Shown here piece after piece: positions 32,859-42,524 of a DNA stretch of 55,277 bases. The notes under the pieces are model-generated. The model did no database searches and was not told the origin of the DNA. It was given only the letters and a program-made list of their open reading frames with translations. The first letter of the stretch is position 1. Each line of letters begins with the position of its first letter. The position numbers and the translations under genes are program-made. The stretch comes from Mesobacillus campisalis (lineage in GTDB: Bacteria > Bacillota > Bacilli > Bacillales > Cytobacillaceae), in assembly GCF_000986785.1 (NCBI RefSeq), contig NZ_LAYY01000024.1, positions 1-55,277 of the forward strand, written 5' to 3'.

Positions 32859-35714
32859 TCAGCTTTCATCCTTCTCGGGGTTCGGCAGCATAATCTGCCC
32901 TTCGCGTTCGTTTTCGAGCAATACTTGCAGAATATAATTAGAAAGCCGGCTGAGTTGGAAAGGTTTGGTCAGGTACCCTGCTGCCCCGAAGTATTGGCCC
33001 TTTTCTTTTTCATCCATCGCTGTCGAAATGAAGATAGGGATATTTTCGGTTTTTGGTTCGGCTTTCAGCCTTTTGATGATGCTCCAGCCGTCGATGCTGT
33101 TTTCCAGCATGATATCAACGACCACAGCATCCGGGAGTTTGTTCAGGATCGCTTCAATTGCCGTGTCTCCGTCTGTATAATGGGTAACGAAAAATCCATT
33201 ATCCTTCAATTCGTCTTTTAACAGACTCGCAAGGCTAAGATCATCCTCGACAAGGACAATATGGGCCTGTGATTCCCCCTTCTCCTCTGGCTCAGCTAGA
33301 CTGTCGCCTTGGTCAATAACAAGAGGAAGCCTGACGGTAAATGTACTTCCGGCTCCTTGCTCCGACTTCACTTGAACATCACCGTCATGGGCTTTAATAA
33401 TTTCCTTGACGATGGAAAGCCCCAGTCCGGTCCCGCCAATTTTCCGGCGGTCCGTATTATCTATCCGATAAAACTTTGCAAACAGGTTCGGTATCGCCTC
33501 AGGAGGGATTCCAAGCCCTTCGTCACTGATATCAACCGCGACTCTTGTTTGTTCCCCCCTAATCTTAACAATGATTTTGCCTCCGTTGGGCGAATACTTC
33601 ACCGCATTGCTCAACAAGTTGCCGAACACCTGGATGAGCTTGTCCTGGTCACCTAATACGGTGCGATGAGCGGCCTGAACATCCACTACAAATTCATGTT
33701 TGTCGGTATTGACTTTTTGTGTCCTGACAACATCCTCTACAATATGCTGAAGGTCACAAAAATCCTTATGGTAGGTCTGCTTGCCGGACTCCATTTTCTG
33801 GACATCAAGGAAATCGTTGATCAAAGACGTTAAACGCTTGGCCTCCTGTGAGATGGTCAGCAAGTATTTCCTTTGCCTTTCAGGTTTCAGTTCTTTATTC
33901 AGCATCAGCTCGGTGAATCCGAGCACACTCGAAAGCGGCGTTCTTAATTCATGGCTGACCGTGCTGACAAATTCTGATTTCATTTGATCGACTTCATATT
34001 GTTTGGTAATATCGTGGTACTCAAAAATCGTGCCGGATTTCTTCCCATCCCTGTACAGAGTCTGGGCATAAAGCTGGACCATTCGTGCAGGTATGGTTTT
34101 TAACTGGAAAATGAAGGATTCATCCTGCTGTTCCCCATGAATTGAAGATTGGAGGAAAGCCACTAGCTGATCCGGATGTTCCGCCTTTTCCTTCAACTGC
34201 CTTATCCAGTTTTTAGAGGGGCCACGAAGAAGTGTCTGGTTTTCCAGGCCAAGGATTTCCTTAAGCTTTTCGTTCACATGTAAAAGCTCGCCTTCCTCAT
34301 TAACCAGCTGAATGCCTTCATGAATGGAGTTGAGGATGTTCTGGACCATCTTGCGGCTGTTTTCCGACTCCTGATACAAATTCAACTTCTCAAGGGACAA
34401 TGATATTTGTTTGCAGAAACCGTCAAATCCTTTTATTTCCTTATCGCTGAATTTGTGGCCAAGCCTTGTAACCATCAGGACAGCAGCGAGCTCGCTGTCT
34501 TTAAGGAAAATGGGCAGTGTCAGGTCATAGCTAGAATAAGGCTCTGTTACATACCCTCGCTCTCCTGGCGTGCTTTCACGCCTAACCACAAATGGTTCCA
34601 TGGTCCTCTTCATTTTGGTAATTCCCGCACTTTCATCTATGCTGGCCAGGAATTGCTGTATTTCTTGATTATTCAGGCCATGGGATGCTCTGCTTTTATT
34701 TTCGTCCAGCAGGACAATCAGACCCTTTGTGGATTTTGTAAAATGAACCATGCTGTCGATGATGCTGTCCAGCAATTCCTTCCTGTCAAGGGTGTTGATT
34801 AGGCCGTTGATAAACTGGTTCCGGCGGCTGAGCAATTCTTCGTTTTCCCTTGATTTTTGAAATGCCTCCTCAAGCCTTTGCTGCTGGCTTGTCAGTTCTT
34901 CCTGCTGTACAAGAAGTTCTTCGTTCTGGTTCATCAGCTCCGTTTCGCTGCTCTGGAGCTTTTGGACCATCTTTTCCAATGAGCGGGAAAGAACGCCTAC
35001 CTCATCATTGCGCTTTGTATAGTTAAACGAGTCAATATAGGCGCCTATGCTGATTTGTGAAGCCGTTTCAGCCAGGTCTTGTAAAGGAAGCGCCAGCTGA
35101 CGGACAAACAGCCTGAATATAACCAAAAAGATCATAATAATCACAAGGATGAAAACAAAGAAAACCAATTGGCTATTTGCCGTTTTATCCTCTTTTTCTG
35201 CCTGCAGCGATTCACGCTCCAGACTTAGCTGCGCATATTCCCGGGTTAGGATGCTTAGGAAGGCATCGACTCTTTCCACTCCGCCCTGGTCAAGTGCTAC
35301 TTGCTGGATGCCTGCCTGATTGTTTTCCTGCTTGTATGTGACAAGCAAAGGTAGATAGTCAGTATAATACCAGTCCTTAAACAATCTTACTTCACGGACA
35401 AGGACGTCTTCCCCGTCCCATTTTGTCTCCATTCTGGATATTTCGGTATCGAGCAGATTCCCATTTTTATCGATTTTGTCCAAAAAAAGCTGTAATTCAA
35501 AGGCTATATAACTGCGGCCCTGGTAAAAGGTATCGTCAAACAAGGATTCTATCGTTTGTATGATGTCCATTCTCTCCGTAAGCACATCCAACTGCTGATC
35601 ATAGGTGTTTTTCAGCTGCACCTGGTACCAGCGCAATCCCAGGATGCAGATAAGCAGGATTAAGATGAACGAAATATTCATCCTGATTGTTTTTTTAACG
35701 GAGCTTTTATTCAT
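32859..35714 (-). CDS. Membrane hybrid sensor histidine kinase (HAMP-GAF-PAS-HisKA-HATPase-REC)
   Basis: 951 residues. Membrane helices at about 13-28 and 183-203 enclose an extracytoplasmic helical sensor of about 150 residues. Then HAMP (about 205-255), coiled coil (250-300), GAF (305-445), PAS (455-575), HisKA with H588 (SHELRTP), HATPase (690-800; N703, DEGLGIPP, GTGLGLS) and a receiver with acceptor D867. It autophosphorylates and can pass phosphate to its own receiver, then through an Hpt domain to another receiver. The operon encodes such an Hpt and three further receivers. The start overlaps the end of the response regulator gene by 8 bases. The stimulus is unknown. Confidence 0.93.
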   Translation of the reverse strand: MNKSSVKKTIRMNISFILILLICILGLRWYQVQLKNTYDQQLDVLTERMDIIQTIESLFDDTFYQGRSYIAFELQLFLDKIDKNGNLLDTEISRMETKWDGEDVLVREVRLFKDWYYTDYLPLLVTYKQENNQAGIQQVALDQGGVERVDAFLSILTREYAQLSLERESLQAEKEDKTANSQLVFFVFILVIIMIFLVIFRLFVRQLALPLQDLAETASQISIGAYIDSFNYTKRNDEVGVLSRSLEKMVQKLQSSETELMNQNEELLVQQEELTSQQQRLEEAFQKSRENEELLSRRNQFINGLINTLDRKELLDSIIDSMVHFTKSTKGLIVLLDENKSRASHGLNNQEIQQFLASIDESAGITKMKRTMEPFVVRRESTPGERGYVTEPYSSYDLTLPIFLKDSELAAVLMVTRLGHKFSDKEIKGFDGFCKQISLSLEKLNLYQESENSRKMVQNILNSIHEGIQLVNEEGELLHVNEKLKEILGLENQTLLRGPSKNWIRQLKEKAEHPDQLVAFLQSSIHGEQQDESFIFQLKTIPARMVQLYAQTLYRDGKKSGTIFEYHDITKQYEVDQMKSEFVSTVSHELRTPLSSVLGFTELMLNKELKPERQRKYLLTISQEAKRLTSLINDFLDVQKMESGKQTYHKDFCDLQHIVEDVVRTQKVNTDKHEFVVDVQAAHRTVLGDQDKLIQVFGNLLSNAVKYSPNGGKIIVKIRGEQTRVAVDISDEGLGIPPEAIPNLFAKFYRIDNTDRRKIGGTGLGLSIVKEIIKAHDGDVQVKSEQGAGSTFTVRLPLVIDQGDSLAEPEEKGESQAHIVLVEDDLSLASLLKDELKDNGFFVTHYTDGDTAIEAILNKLPDAVVVDIMLENSIDGWSIIKRLKAEPKTENIPIFISTAMDEKEKGQYFGAAGYLTKPFQLSRLSNYILQVLLENEREGQIMLPNPEKDES

Positions 35715-36081
35715 CTAAAATATCCCCGATTTTCTCAATCAGGGCGAGAGGACTGAAGGGCTTGGAGATAAAATGGTCGGCCCCCGCGGTCATGACCCTG
35801 TCCTGGTCCAGTTTTTGGCTTTTGGCCGAGAGCATCAGGATATTAACATTTTTCTTGCTGTCATCCTCATGCTCCCTGATTTTTTCAATGACTTCCAGTC
35901 CGGTCATTTGCGGCATCATGTAATCGAGGATGACCAGATCATATTCATTTTCCTCGATCAGCTGGTATGCTTCCTCGCCATCACAGGCTTCATCAATATC
36001 ATATCCCTCTTCTTCGAGTGTATCTGTAATCAGCATGCGCAGAACTTCTTCATCTTCAGCGATCAATATCTTCTTAGCCAT
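35707..36081 (-). CDS. Single-domain response regulator (CheY-like)
   Basis: 124 residues, a receiver domain alone. The acidic pocket is ED (9-10), phosphoacceptor D53 (ILDYMMP), T/S at about 86 (MLSAK) and the lysine in ISKPF. No output domain is present, so it acts by protein contact or as a phosphate relay or sink. It lies in a long operon between a hydrolase-like gene and the hybrid kinase gene, which overlaps it by 8 bases; stoichiometric expression with the kinase is implied. Confidence 0.92.
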   Translation of the reverse strand: MAKKILIAEDEEVLRMLITDTLEEEGYDIDEACDGEEAYQLIEENEYDLVILDYMMPQMTGLEVIEKIREHEDDSKKNVNILMLSAKSQKLDQDRVMTAGADHFISKPFSPLALIEKIGDILDE

Positions 36082-36123
36082 CTATAATCTCCTTCTGTAG
36101 TTGATGTTATCTCCTGTGTTATT

Positions 36124-36996
36124 TCATGATTTTTTATCTGCCAGTCTCATCCATCCGGATAAATCGTGGATGGCAAATCCTCCGAAGGCCGATTCATGGC
36201 GAACATGACGTAGAAACAGGTTAAGCTGAGTTTGCATTTCCTTCAGGCCCGAAGTTGAAAATGTCGTATGTTTCTCCTCCTGTGGCAATGTTTCCACTGC
36301 AATCGAAACTGGTTTTCCCAGCTCCTTTGCCCAGTTTAGTTCAGAAGATGTGATATCGATCATCCCATTGCTTCCTTTGGCGTAATTTCTGTAAGCCATG
36401 ATCGTGACAAAATCGGTGTGCTCCATCACCCATTTTGCCAAAGATCCCTTGCCATATTGATTTTTAAATAAAACTACATCCCACCAAAAGGGAATATCCA
36501 CGCCAAATGAGAGTCCAGTTTCACTTGAAAAGTGAGAGGCCTCCTTAATGAGACTCTGGTAACCTTCCTTCCATTCCGATTGCTCCCTTGTCCAGCCAGG
36601 AAGAAGATATGGCTCTACATCGAGATGGATACCCGCAAACTTTTGCGAAGGATGGAAACAGCTGACTTGATACTCCTCAATCCATTGCTGCCATTCCCGA
36701 TAATGTGCGCGATGCTGTACCTGGGCCCATGAAGGCTCGCCTCCGAGTGCATGGACCTGAATATTGGCCTCGTTTGCTTTTTGGATGAACGTTTGGTAAG
36801 TGGCTTTATCCATTTCAGGGTCGAGTTGCAAGTATAAAGCTTTCACCTGCTGGTTTTCTAAAAAGGCCAGCACTTCCTTGGGGGAATGCTCAATGAGTTG
36901 GGTGTCCCAAAGCCAGGTTGCCAGCGGATATTGCCTTGTTCCGCTTAAGGACAGCGAAAGTATGGCGATTCCTAAAACGATGGCCAAAGCTTTCAT
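36124..36996 (-). CDS. Exported TIM-barrel protein, glycoside hydrolase-like
   Basis: 290 residues with an N-terminal signal or anchor (about 1-19). GIHLDVEPYLLPGW carries a D-x-E pair as at the end of strand 4 in many glycosidase-like barrels, and TIMAYRNYAKG and GFAIHDLSGW also fit such a barrel. I cannot name a GH family. It follows the glycosyltransferase gene by 13 bases, so a role in trimming, exporting or anchoring the polymer made by that enzyme is likely (inference). ATG 36996 has GGAG six bases upstream; ATG 37008 is the alternative. Confidence 0.78.
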   Translation of the reverse strand: MKALAIVLGIAILSLSLSGTRQYPLATWLWDTQLIEHSPKEVLAFLENQQVKALYLQLDPEMDKATYQTFIQKANEANIQVHALGGEPSWAQVQHRAHYREWQQWIEEYQVSCFHPSQKFAGIHLDVEPYLLPGWTREQSEWKEGYQSLIKEASHFSSETGLSFGVDIPFWWDVVLFKNQYGKGSLAKWVMEHTDFVTIMAYRNYAKGSNGMIDITSSELNWAKELGKPVSIAVETLPQEEKHTTFSTSGLKEMQTQLNLFLRHVRHESAFGGFAIHDLSGWMRLADKKS

Positions 36997-37009
36997 CCTC
37001 CTCTCCATT

Positions 37010-38455
37010 CTAGGAGGAAACCCCTTTTCGGGTCATTTCTCCCCACCCATGCTTCTTTCCCCTGATGGCCTGAATCAGACCCTGGAATCTCCAGATGGTC
37101 ATGATCGGACGATACCAGAAAGACTCGGACAAGGCATACAGCATCAGCCTGGTCAAGTCCCGGGGCTTCGGATACCGTTTGATCAGCCACTCTTCCAGCA
37201 ATACCGAACCGATTGACAAAAACGATCCATACAGGAAGGTCAGAATAAAGAGAAGAAGAGCAAACTTGATATATACTCCCCCAAGAATGAGCCCTGTGAT
37301 TACGGCTAAATAGCCAAGCAATTCGATGACCGGACCCAGAAGTTCAACAAACAGGAAATAAGGCATCGAAATCATCCCGATTCCTCCGTACCTTGGATTT
37401 AGCATCATTTTACGATGAGCCCACAAAGACTCGAATGTGCCCCGGTGCCACCTTGTACGCTGGCGGTGAAGAATTTTAAGTTCTTCAGGTGCTTCTGTAT
37501 AACAGACTGGGTCTGGCGTATACACAATCCGGGCTTTGCTCTTTTCTTCCCTGATCATCCGATGGAGCCTTACGACCAGCTCCATGTCTTCACCGACTGT
37601 ATCAACTTTATAGCCCCCTGCTCTTACCACCCAATCGGTTTTGAATACTCCAAAGGCTCCTGATATGATCAGCAGGAGATTGTGCTGGCTCAGGCCAATT
37701 CGGCCCAGCAGAAAAGCGCGCATGTACTCGATTACCTGCATGATGACGACCGGCTTCCGGGAAAGGACGATATCTTCCGCCTTCAATTCTCCCCGCTCTA
37801 TATGGCAGTCATTGGCGATGGCGACCGTGCCTCCGGAAGCGATGATTTCCTCGCCAGGGCTTGCTTCAAGGATGGGCTTTATGATTCTGATGAAGGCGGA
37901 GTAGTCGAGTACCGTATCTCCATCAAGAGAAACAAAATATGGATACTTGGAAAGATTGATTCCTGCATTAAGCGCATCTGCTTTTCCACCATTATCCTTG
38001 TCAATTAAAAATAGGTTGGGATAAATGGCAGATTGGTAGACCGCTTTTACTGTTTTTGAAACTAAACTTCCTTTCCTATGAATCACCTTCTGATTCATTT
38101 CCGCCATACTGAATTCTTCAATCATTTTATTCAATGTTTGATCCTTTGAACCATCGTTCACAACAATGACTTCATAGAGCGGGTATTGCATCCCGCCAAC
38201 AAGGGAGCGGACACTGCCGACAATGCCTGCCTCCTCATTGTATGCCGGCACAATGATGGAAAGCGGAAGGGTATGTGCCGAATTCTCAAGACTTTGATAG
38301 TACAGGATGGAGTCCAGCCCGCGCTCCTTATTTAATTTCTTCGCGGATATCAGGAAAAGAGCCAAATAAAAGGCAAAAACGAAAAGGATGAACACGATGA
38401 CTACGAGATTCATGGCAAGAAAAAAAACATTGCCCCATTCTGAAAGACTATGCAT
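37010..38455 (-). CDS. Membrane family-2 glycosyltransferase (processive, BcsA/IcaA-like)
   Basis: 481 residues: N-terminal membrane segment(s) at about 8-35, a GT2 catalytic domain (about 65-320) and three C-terminal membrane segments. Motifs: VVNDGSKD, SLDGDTVLD (DxD), VGEDMEL (catalytic Asp) and QRTRWHRG (QxxRW), which is the mark of processive synthases such as cellulose, PNAG and hyaluronan synthase. It should polymerise a UDP-sugar and move the chain across the membrane. No PilZ domain is present. It starts 8 bases inside the end of the upstream HEAT-like gene, with AAGGAG eight bases before ATG 38455. Polymer identity is unknown; B. subtilis YdaM is a related case. Confidence 0.92.
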   Translation of the reverse strand: MHSLSEWGNVFFLAMNLVVIVFILFVFAFYLALFLISAKKLNKERGLDSILYYQSLENSAHTLPLSIIVPAYNEEAGIVGSVRSLVGGMQYPLYEVIVVNDGSKDQTLNKMIEEFSMAEMNQKVIHRKGSLVSKTVKAVYQSAIYPNLFLIDKDNGGKADALNAGINLSKYPYFVSLDGDTVLDYSAFIRIIKPILEASPGEEIIASGGTVAIANDCHIERGELKAEDIVLSRKPVVIMQVIEYMRAFLLGRIGLSQHNLLLIISGAFGVFKTDWVVRAGGYKVDTVGEDMELVVRLHRMIREEKSKARIVYTPDPVCYTEAPEELKILHRQRTRWHRGTFESLWAHRKMMLNPRYGGIGMISMPYFLFVELLGPVIELLGYLAVITGLILGGVYIKFALLLFILTFLYGSFLSIGSVLLEEWLIKRYPKPRDLTRLMLYALSESFWYRPIMTIWRFQGLIQAIRGKKHGWGEMTRKGVSS

Positions 38456-39518
38456 CCTTATGGCTCCTTTCCAGCCATTCACCCGCAATATCACGCGCAA
38501 ACCGGTCGGGGTGATAGGCAGCAATTCTGTTCAAAGATTTCATTCCTTCCGGGTACTTTATAATGGATTTCGCACTCTCGTTTCTTACGAGGTAGGAGGA
38601 GTCGCCGAGCATCGTTTCGAGATAGGGCAGAAACTCCTTGCTACGGATGCTGCCCATTGACCTTGCAAGCATAATTCGTTCCGGCACCGCTTTGGCGCAT
38701 GGGACAGAATCCAGGATAAGGGAGGTTTTAGGGAAATATCCGAAGCTCGCTACTCCCTTCCAAATCCGGATCCGAAGTTCCAGATACTCAGCCTGTGACA
38801 TGATTACCTCGTCCTGTATCAGCTCTTCCAGTAAGTTCAGATACTCCTCATTCCGGACATGCATATTCTGCAGCACATCCAGGATGCACTCCTGAATCTC
38901 AAGGGGATAAAGGTAAAATTCGCGGATGACAGGAGAAGCATCTGATTCAGCCAGGAAGATTTCCATGATTCCCCGGCGGACAAAAAGCGGCAGTTCTCCC
39001 TCGCCCGATTGAAGCATTTCAAGAACCTGCCTGCTTGATAACGAGGCAAGCGTAAAATAGACTTGGTACTTTTCCTGCTTTGAGATTTCCTTCCGGTTTA
39101 ACAGTGAGTTAATTTCCTTCTCCAATTCAGTTAAGTGGAAAAGGCCGATGTAAACCATACTTTTCATCCTTACTTCCGGACGTGAATGCTTCAGCCTTTT
39201 TCTATAGCTGGCAAGGAAATGCTTGCGAATGAAAGGCTGTATGTTTTTAAGCAGCAGGTGTTCATTTTTCAAACGGCGGGCGAACTCTTCTTCCAGCACT
39301 TCCTGCTCCAGCATTGTTTTGGGCACAATTTCACTTGGAGGAAGCCCACTTTCCAGTAACAAGTCAATACCTTTTTGATACTTGCGCATTATCCCGATTT
39401 TTTTTTCGCTATATTTTTGCCTCCGTACCTTTGCCACATAAAGGGCAATGAATATCGTGAAAACTACTGCTAATAGATAGAGGCAGACAATTGTAATTAA
39501 ATATAGGATTACGTTCAT
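38448..39518 (-). CDS. Membrane-anchored HEAT-repeat-like protein
   Basis: 356 residues: one N-terminal membrane helix (about 4-28), a basic linker, and a long run of alpha-helical pairs (about 100-350). MLGDSSYLVRNESAKSIIKY and SRPEVRMKSMVYIGLF are typical HEAT-type repeats. Such domains are protein-binding scaffolds. In this operon it sits between a signalling protein and a glycosyltransferase, overlapping the first by 4 bases (ATGA) and the second by 8, so it could couple phosphorelay output to the synthase (inference). No enzymatic motif is visible. Confidence 0.82.
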   Translation of the reverse strand: MNVILYLITIVCLYLLAVVFTIFIALYVAKVRRQKYSEKKIGIMRKYQKGIDLLLESGLPPSEIVPKTMLEQEVLEEEFARRLKNEHLLLKNIQPFIRKHFLASYRKRLKHSRPEVRMKSMVYIGLFHLTELEKEINSLLNRKEISKQEKYQVYFTLASLSSRQVLEMLQSGEGELPLFVRRGIMEIFLAESDASPVIREFYLYPLEIQECILDVLQNMHVRNEEYLNLLEELIQDEVIMSQAEYLELRIRIWKGVASFGYFPKTSLILDSVPCAKAVPERIMLARSMGSIRSKEFLPYLETMLGDSSYLVRNESAKSIIKYPEGMKSLNRIAAYHPDRFARDIAGEWLERSHKDA

Positions 39519-41140
39519 GAGTTGCCTCTGATCAGCCTTTTGATCCTGGCCCTCAATTCTTCCATCCCGAAAGGTTTTTTTAAATAATCATCGGCACCCT
39601 GCTGGATGGCGGTCGCAACATCCTGCTCACCTCTCCTGTTTGTAAGCATCATAATGGTGTATTTTCTTTTATCAGCGCTGCTTCGTAGTCTTTTGATCAC
39701 TTCGAGGCCGTCCATTCGCGGCATGACTCCATCCAAAATCAAAAGATATTGGTCATGTTCGTTATGCCAGGGATCGGCAAAAAAGAGCTCCCCATTTCCA
39801 TATGTCCGCAGGTCCGTTTCAAAATCGTTACCTCCAATATCCGACAGTTGGGCTTCCAGCATTCCGCAAATGATGGGATCATCATCAATTACGGCAAGCC
39901 TGACTATTTTTTTCCTAACCTGCTCTCCCCATTTAATGACGTGCAGCTGGCCAGTTTTATTCTCAGTACCGCCATGGAGAGTCGAGTCGAGTTTCCTTAT
40001 GCACTCTTTTGGGGAAACATCCGGATGATTGATTTCAATCAGGCTGGCGGAGACTGTGGCTTCGATTTCCTTGCCTACTTTTTCCCGGACCATTTCCGGG
40101 AATCCGTCTATCAGTTTTTCCAGTACCCTCTTCGCTTCCTGCAGGGCAGCATGAGAAAAGAGGATAAGGAAGGAGTCTGCTTCAGAACGTACAATCACGT
40201 CATAAGGCTTTATCTGTTCCTGGATATAATTGTACAGTTGCCGCAGCAGCTGATCGCCTTTTGGGTATCCATGCTGTTCATTAATAGCTTGAAAGCCATT
40301 GATATTGATACCTCCAACACAAAAGCTTTCCTGATTATCCCGCTGCAATTCGAGCCTCCTCCTGATTTCACCCAAGGCATATCTGTGATTAAACGCTCCC
40401 GTTAAGGAATCGGTCAAAATCAACTCAAGCATCCTGTTTCTTTTCGCAGTCACCCGCTTTAACCGGATAACCAGCTCCTCCATATTGATGGGCTTGTTCA
40501 TGAAGGCATCGGCTGACCGGAAAACCTCCATCCTTTGTTCTGAGCCGTTATGGCCGCTCATCATGAAAATCGGAACATGGCAGGCATCCGCCTGCTGGGC
40601 CAGGATGTCCAGGATATGAAATCCATCCTTCTCGGGCAGATGGACATCAATCAGGATGCAGTCAGGCTCTCAGCGATAAAAATGCTGGACTGCCTGGTCT
40701 TTGTAGCTTGTTGCTTGAATTACCATGAAACCTTCTTGCTCCAGCTGCTCCCTTATATATTGTAGCAGGACGACATCGTCATCTATCACAAATATTAAAG
40801 GCCTTTCCTGCTGCCTTTCCCCAGACAGGTAAGCCTCCCCTTCGTCTTTGCTTTCTTCTTCCATCCTTTCGTCATCAAAAAGGGCAATAAAAGGCTGCAG
40901 GAAATGGTACAACTTGGTTTTCGGCCAGATTTGCATTGCATCAGGATCGACTTCCTGCTCCAATTTTTCCGCAATGCTTGCCCAATTGGCAAAACCAATC
41001 TGTGCCCCGGTCCCCTTTACTGTATGAAGAAACTGGTACAATTCCTTTTCAGAAACGTCCTCTTCACCAGTCAGCCAATTTCTCAGTCGCTGTTGATTCT
41101 GGCTCAGGAATAAACGCTGGTATTTTTCAATTGCTTTCAA
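39515..41140 (-). pseudogene. Hpt-REC-GGDEF(degenerate)-REC signalling protein interrupted by an in-frame TGA
   Basis: Read through, the frame is 541 codons without any shift. Order: Hpt domain with H39 (HTVKGTGAQIGF), receiver 1 (pocket IDDD, acceptor about D165 in LIDVHLP), a GGDEF-fold domain whose signature is RSEADSF instead of RxGGDEF, and receiver 2 (acceptor in LILDGVMP, lysine in LKKPFG). A TGA at 40670-40672 falls inside receiver 1, eight codons before its acceptor aspartate, splitting it into 156 and 349-residue frames. The second frame begins at MMSGHNG with no RBS. The degenerate GGDEF cannot be an active cyclase. It is part of the phosphorelay/glycosyltransferase operon; RBS and overlaps with the next gene are intact. 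Nonsense mutation or base-call error are both possible. Confidence 0.85.
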
Positions 41141-41201
41141 TCACATCACTACCTTATTACAATACTTTTTATCTGGTCCCGCCCTATAGCTCAAGAGGCG
41201 G

Positions 41202-42290
41202 CTATTTTTCTTTTTGTTCGATTTCCTTCAATATCTGCGTCATCATGGGAAAATAACTTCTCCAATAAAAGGCTTCCTTCGGTTGAATAAACGCCATCAG
41301 GTCATAAAACACATTCGGTACGATCCATTTCGGCCAACTGGTGGTCTCAATATCGGCATAATCACCAGCAAAATAATAGGTACGGTTTTGAGGGTGATGA
41401 ATCACCGCTGGAAACTTGCCTGGCAAGCCATGGTCCTTTAAAATTTGCCGGCCATTGCCCTGTAGATTCACGTGATAATTCGCTTCCACGATCGTACCGG
41501 AGTTTGGTTCCACAATATCAAACCAATATCCATAGGGGCTGTTCCTGGCTTCGGGGTAATGGGTCCTGCCCTCCTTCGTCCATTGGAAGTATACCTCGCC
41601 CTCGAAATCACCGTTGTCGAGAACCACCACCTTGTCATTTTCGGCGACAAAAACAAGTCCTTCACCTTCAAACTTCCACTCCTGCTGATATTGATCCTGA
41701 TAATTGTTTACCAGCCATGAAGGAATTTCACTATCCTGCATATCTGGAAAGTACCGGCCAATCCAGCCGCTCCATTCAAAGGACATGCTCTCTTCAACCG
41801 ATTTCCTTACAGAGTCTTCTGTCGGGGAGGCAATGGAGTTGAATTCCATCAAAAGTACAGTAATCTCTTCCCTGGCTTGAAGGATTGCGTCCCATTCCTG
41901 AGATGTCAGCCCGCCGTAAATAAGACTGGAGCGGTCGCCACGAGGATTCTCGTTTACATCCTCACTGTACACTCCGTAGGTATCTGCCAGATATATCAAA
42001 TCAAGGGGAGCCTGAGGCGCAAATTCCTGGTCGCCGCTGAATTCATCAGGACGATATCCAAAATAATCTTTTTCCTTTTCATAGGCCTCGCCGTCCTTTG
42101 TGGTGATTTTATGATGTTCAAGCAACCAAAAAAGTCCCTTGTGCTCCCTGAAGTCATCATTGGGAACGGTTTTATCGATAACAGCTACCCCCATTGGCAC
42201 AGCTGATTTTATGTACCAAAAGAAAAATGGAGCCCCTATCAAAAGCAGCAAAGCCGAAATAGCTCCAGATAATGCCAGGTTATATCTCAT
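41202..42290 (-). CDS. Extracytoplasmic membrane-anchored protein, first gene of the operon
   Basis: 362 residues: one membrane helix (about 7-29) then a soluble domain probably outside the cell. AVIDKTVPNDDFREHKGLFW, DLIYLADTYGVY and IYGGLTSQEWDAI suggest a Rossmann-like (glutamine-amidotransferase or DUF4350-like) fold; this is a weak resemblance only, and no catalytic Cys/His pair is evident. It lies 60 bases upstream of the Hpt protein gene with no terminator between, so it heads the operon. TAGGAGAT lies before ATG 42290. It might bind polymer or a signal for the relay (inference). Confidence 0.75.
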   Translation of the reverse strand: MRYNLALSGAISALLLLIGAPFFFWYIKSAVPMGVAVIDKTVPNDDFREHKGLFWLLEHHKITTKDGEAYEKEKDYFGYRPDEFSGDQEFAPQAPLDLIYLADTYGVYSEDVNENPRGDRSSLIYGGLTSQEWDAILQAREEITVLLMEFNSIASPTEDSVRKSVEESMSFEWSGWIGRYFPDMQDSEIPSWLVNNYQDQYQQEWKFEGEGLVFVAENDKVVVLDNGDFEGEVYFQWTKEGRTHYPEARNSPYGYWFDIVEPNSGTIVEANYHVNLQGNGRQILKDHGLPGKFPAVIHHPQNRTYYFAGDYADIETTSWPKWIVPNVFYDLMAFIQPKEAFYWRSYFPMMTQILKEIEQKEK

Positions 42291-42446
42291 TATATATCTC
42301 CTAAAATCATAGACTTTTGTTTAATATATAGAACAATATTATCCAGTTTATAATATCATAATAGCGAAAAAACTTTCCAATTTTATATTACAATGGAAAA
42401 AAACAGGAAATTAATTGTACTCTTTCCTGCAAACTTCCTTTGTACG

Positions 42447-42481
42447 CAAAAAAGCCGGGATACACAGTAGCCGGCTTTTTT
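42447..42481. terminator. Strong bidirectional terminator
   Basis: AAAAAAGCCGG and CCGGCTTTTTT pair with an 11-base loop. It lies after the stop of the leftward prolyl hydroxylase gene and separates it from the operon. Confidence 0.88.
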
Positions 42482-42524
42482 GATTATGCTGCTCTCTTGA
42501 CAGTTGAATGACTCCGTTTTTATA

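Noticed and set aside
40670-40672. Selenocysteine or other programmed recoding at TGA
   Set aside because: No hairpin of SECIS type was noticed directly after the TGA, and homologous receivers do not use Cys/Sec at this place. Mutation or base-call error is simpler.
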